A stretch of DNA of 64,000 nucleotides from Nosocomiicoccus massiliensis (GTDB taxonomy: Bacteria > Bacillota > Bacilli > Staphylococcales > Salinicoccaceae), in NCBI RefSeq assembly GCF_002871345.2, contig NZ_CP136964.1, forward strand, positions 372,001 to 436,000. The letters run 5' to 3'. The notes under the pieces were generated by a model that saw only the letters and a list, made by a program, of their open reading frames with translations, was not told where the DNA came from and searched no databases. The stretch's first letter is position 1; every line of letters begins with the position of its first letter. Positions 62,787 to 64,000 of this stretch are shown piece by piece. A program made the translations under genes and the position numbers.

Positions 62787-64000
62787 AAAAAGCCATGTGA
62801 ATTTCATGTTATATTGAATGTACCACCAACCAATATAAGGAGAATTCACATGACCCATGTAGATAATAACACAGAATCACGCAAATCTAAACACCTTACA
62901 TACGGTGAAATGAAGAAAATTGAAGCGTATAAAGCACTTGATTTATCCAATCGAAAGATTGCGTCTTTGCTTGGACGTAGTCCACAAACCATCAATAATG
63001 CCATCAATACAGCGTCTGTCACGCAGAAAAGCCAACAGAAACAGAATGGCAAGACGTATACCTACTATAAAAAGGTCTACTCCGCAGAGCTGCATCATGA
63101 CATTTATCTGCGAAATCGTGCGAACTGTGGCCGCCGTCCCAAATGGGTGGAAACGGAGCGATTCACTGAATGGGCGGATCGAAAAATGCTTGAAGACAAA
63201 TGGTCTCCAGATACAGTGGTTAATAAAGCCATGGACCTGTTTGATCCGGCGATCATTCCAAGTACTTCAACCCTCTACAATTGGATCGACAGTGGCATCA
63301 TGCGCACCAAGAATATCGACTTACTCGAAAAGGTTGGACGGAAACCGCGGTCTACCAAAGGTCGAGTGCGACGAAATGTAAAAGTTTTGGGTACCTCAAT
63401 CGAAGAACGGCCAAAATCCGTAGAGAATCGCCAAGAATTTGGTCATTGGGAAATTGATACCGTCATTGGAAAAATTGATGCCGATGAACCTGTTCTATTG
63501 ACGCTCGTAGAGCGAAAGACACGCTTTGAGAAAATTTTCAAAATTGCGGGTCAGAGAGCTGATGCGGTAGACCAAACTCTGCAGAGCTTTATACAGTCCT
63601 TAAAAGGATTGGACAGTCAGATTTTTAAAACAGTCACTTCGGATAACGGAAGTGAGTTCGCCAACCTATCCCATCTGTCTGAAGAAACCGATGTGTATTT
63701 TTGCCATCCTTTTGCTTCTTTTGAACGTGGAACGAGTGAGAATCAACATAAGATTATCCGGCGTTTCTTGCCGAAACATCAGTCTCTTAAAGAAGTAAGC
63801 GACCGCCAGGTCCAGCGGATTCAACAATGGATGAACGATTATCCAAGAAGAATTCTGGACTATAAAACACCCCACCAGGCTTTTGTGCAAGAGTTGAAGC
63901 AATTGGATTTAGAACTGGCTGCTTAATCTTTTGCTTGACCTGGGGCCCTTATGGGCATGACTTGCCCTGTGTGTTGTTTGAAGTTGAACGCAAACATCCA
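62786..64000 (+). mobile_element. IS30-family insertion sequence (right end outside window)
   Basis: Begins close to 62786 at the rarD break point and includes the transposase gene; base composition changes visibly from AT-rich to near balanced. The left end (about 62792-62825, CCATGTGAATTTCATG...) and the last bases of the window (TTGAACGCAAACATCCA) show partial inverted similarity, so the right terminal repeat is probably cut by the window edge. The exact boundary and target duplication cannot be given. Confidence 0.85.
62850..63926 (+). CDS. IS30-family transposase
   Basis: A 358-residue DDE transposase. The N-terminus has an IS30-type helix-turn-helix ('HLTYGEMKKIEAYKALDLSNRKIASLLGRSPQTINNAI'), and the catalytic domain has D203 ('HWEIDTVIG'), D265 ('TSDNGSEFAN') and E297 ('ERGTSENQHKIIRRFLPKHQ'). 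The frame is intact, so the element may be active. ATG at 62850 follows AAGGAG by 7 bases. Codon use (many GCG, CGC and CTG-type codons such as 'GCCGCCGT') differs from all neighbours, pointing to recent arrival from a less AT-rich host. Confidence 0.95.
   Translation: MTHVDNNTESRKSKHLTYGEMKKIEAYKALDLSNRKIASLLGRSPQTINNAINTASVTQKSQQKQNGKTYTYYKKVYSAELHHDIYLRNRANCGRRPKWVETERFTEWADRKMLEDKWSPDTVVNKAMDLFDPAIIPSTSTLYNWIDSGIMRTKNIDLLEKVGRKPRSTKGRVRRNVKVLGTSIEERPKSVENRQEFGHWEIDTVIGKIDADEPVLLTLVERKTRFEKIFKIAGQRADAVDQTLQSFIQSLKGLDSQIFKTVTSDNGSEFANLSHLSEETDVYFCHPFASFERGTSENQHKIIRRFLPKHQSLKEVSDRQVQRIQQWMNDYPRRILDYKTPHQAFVQELKQLDLELAA

Noticed and set aside
1..64000. CRISPR arrays, tRNA or rRNA genes, prophage or att sites
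   Set aside because: No regularly spaced repeats, cloverleaf-like genes, rRNA sequence or phage structural genes were seen; the only mobile element is the IS30-like insertion at the right end.

Overview
The window is a compact, AT-rich, almost uninterrupted stretch of chromosome from a Staphylococcaceae-type Firmicute. Three things point there. The gene order (cmk-plsC-rpsA-der-gpsA-hup-menaquinone genes-ndk-aroCBA; bshA-cca-birA-dinG-aspB-dnaD-nth; pbp/recU; gpsB-rnpB-rlmL; cvfC-brxA-thyA-dfrA-msrAB; murG; arlRS; odhAB-brnQ; telA/xpaC; csp; cvfB) follows the Bacillus/Staphylococcus backbone. The ArlRS pair and cvfB/cvfC are staphylococcal hallmarks. A qcrABC menaquinol:cytochrome c reductase operon is present, which Staphylococcus aureus lacks. 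I infer a non-Staphylococcus member of the family (Jeotgalicoccus/Nosocomiicoccus/Salinicoccus-like); the genus cannot be settled from this sequence alone.

Layout. 1-5.5 kb: nucleotide, phospholipid and translation genes plus a YphE/YphF-like membrane pair. 5.6-8.6 kb: hup, then menaquinone side-chain and ring-methylation genes and ndk. 8.6-13.9 kb: aroC-aroB-aroA with a TPR protein and a YpiF-like protein. 13.9-17.4 kb: Rieske/cytochrome b/cytochrome c complex, YpjA-like protein and a membrane zinc peptidase. 17.4-25.6 kb: bacillithiol synthesis, CCA addition, biotin ligase, DinG, aspartate aminotransferase, DnaD, endonuclease III. 25.6-28.5 kb (minus strand): recU and a class A penicillin-binding protein. 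28.6-36.8 kb: YppE, YpsA, GpsB, RNase P RNA, RlmL, a double dynamin, rhodanese, 5'-3' exonuclease and an RNase H-like protein. 36.8-42.5 kb: a split cvfC, bacilliredoxin, thymidylate/folate genes, methionine sulfoxide reductases and purine nucleoside phosphorylase. 42.5-52.7 kb: CtpA, MurG, PAP2, GNAT, ArlRS and 2-oxoglutarate dehydrogenase E1/E2. 52.7-62.3 kb: BrnQ, XpaC/TelA, cold-shock protein, an ABC-F ATPase, CvfB, a MarR-like regulator and PepF. 62.6-64 kb: a rarD gene cut short by an IS30-family element of visibly different base composition that runs to the window edge.

The genes are mostly housekeeping: envelope synthesis (plsC, pbp, gpsB, murG, PAP2), respiration (menaquinone, qcr, odh), redox defence (bshA, brxA, msrA, msrB) and genome maintenance (recU, nth, dinG, dnaD, dynamin). 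The most interesting point is cvfC: its two reading frames meet at an A AAA AAG slippery heptamer immediately followed by a stop codon, with a Shine-Dalgarno-like element just upstream. A -1 shift there restores the full-length protein, so either programmed frameshifting or a homopolymer mutation or sequencing error is at work. Other points are a 23-residue membrane microprotein beside thyA, a perfect 12-5-12 palindrome on the promoter of the MarR-like gene, an inverted repeat around the -10 of bshA, a CodY-like box before brnQ, and a biotin ligase without its DNA-binding domain. No CRISPR array, prophage, defence island, tRNA or rRNA was seen.
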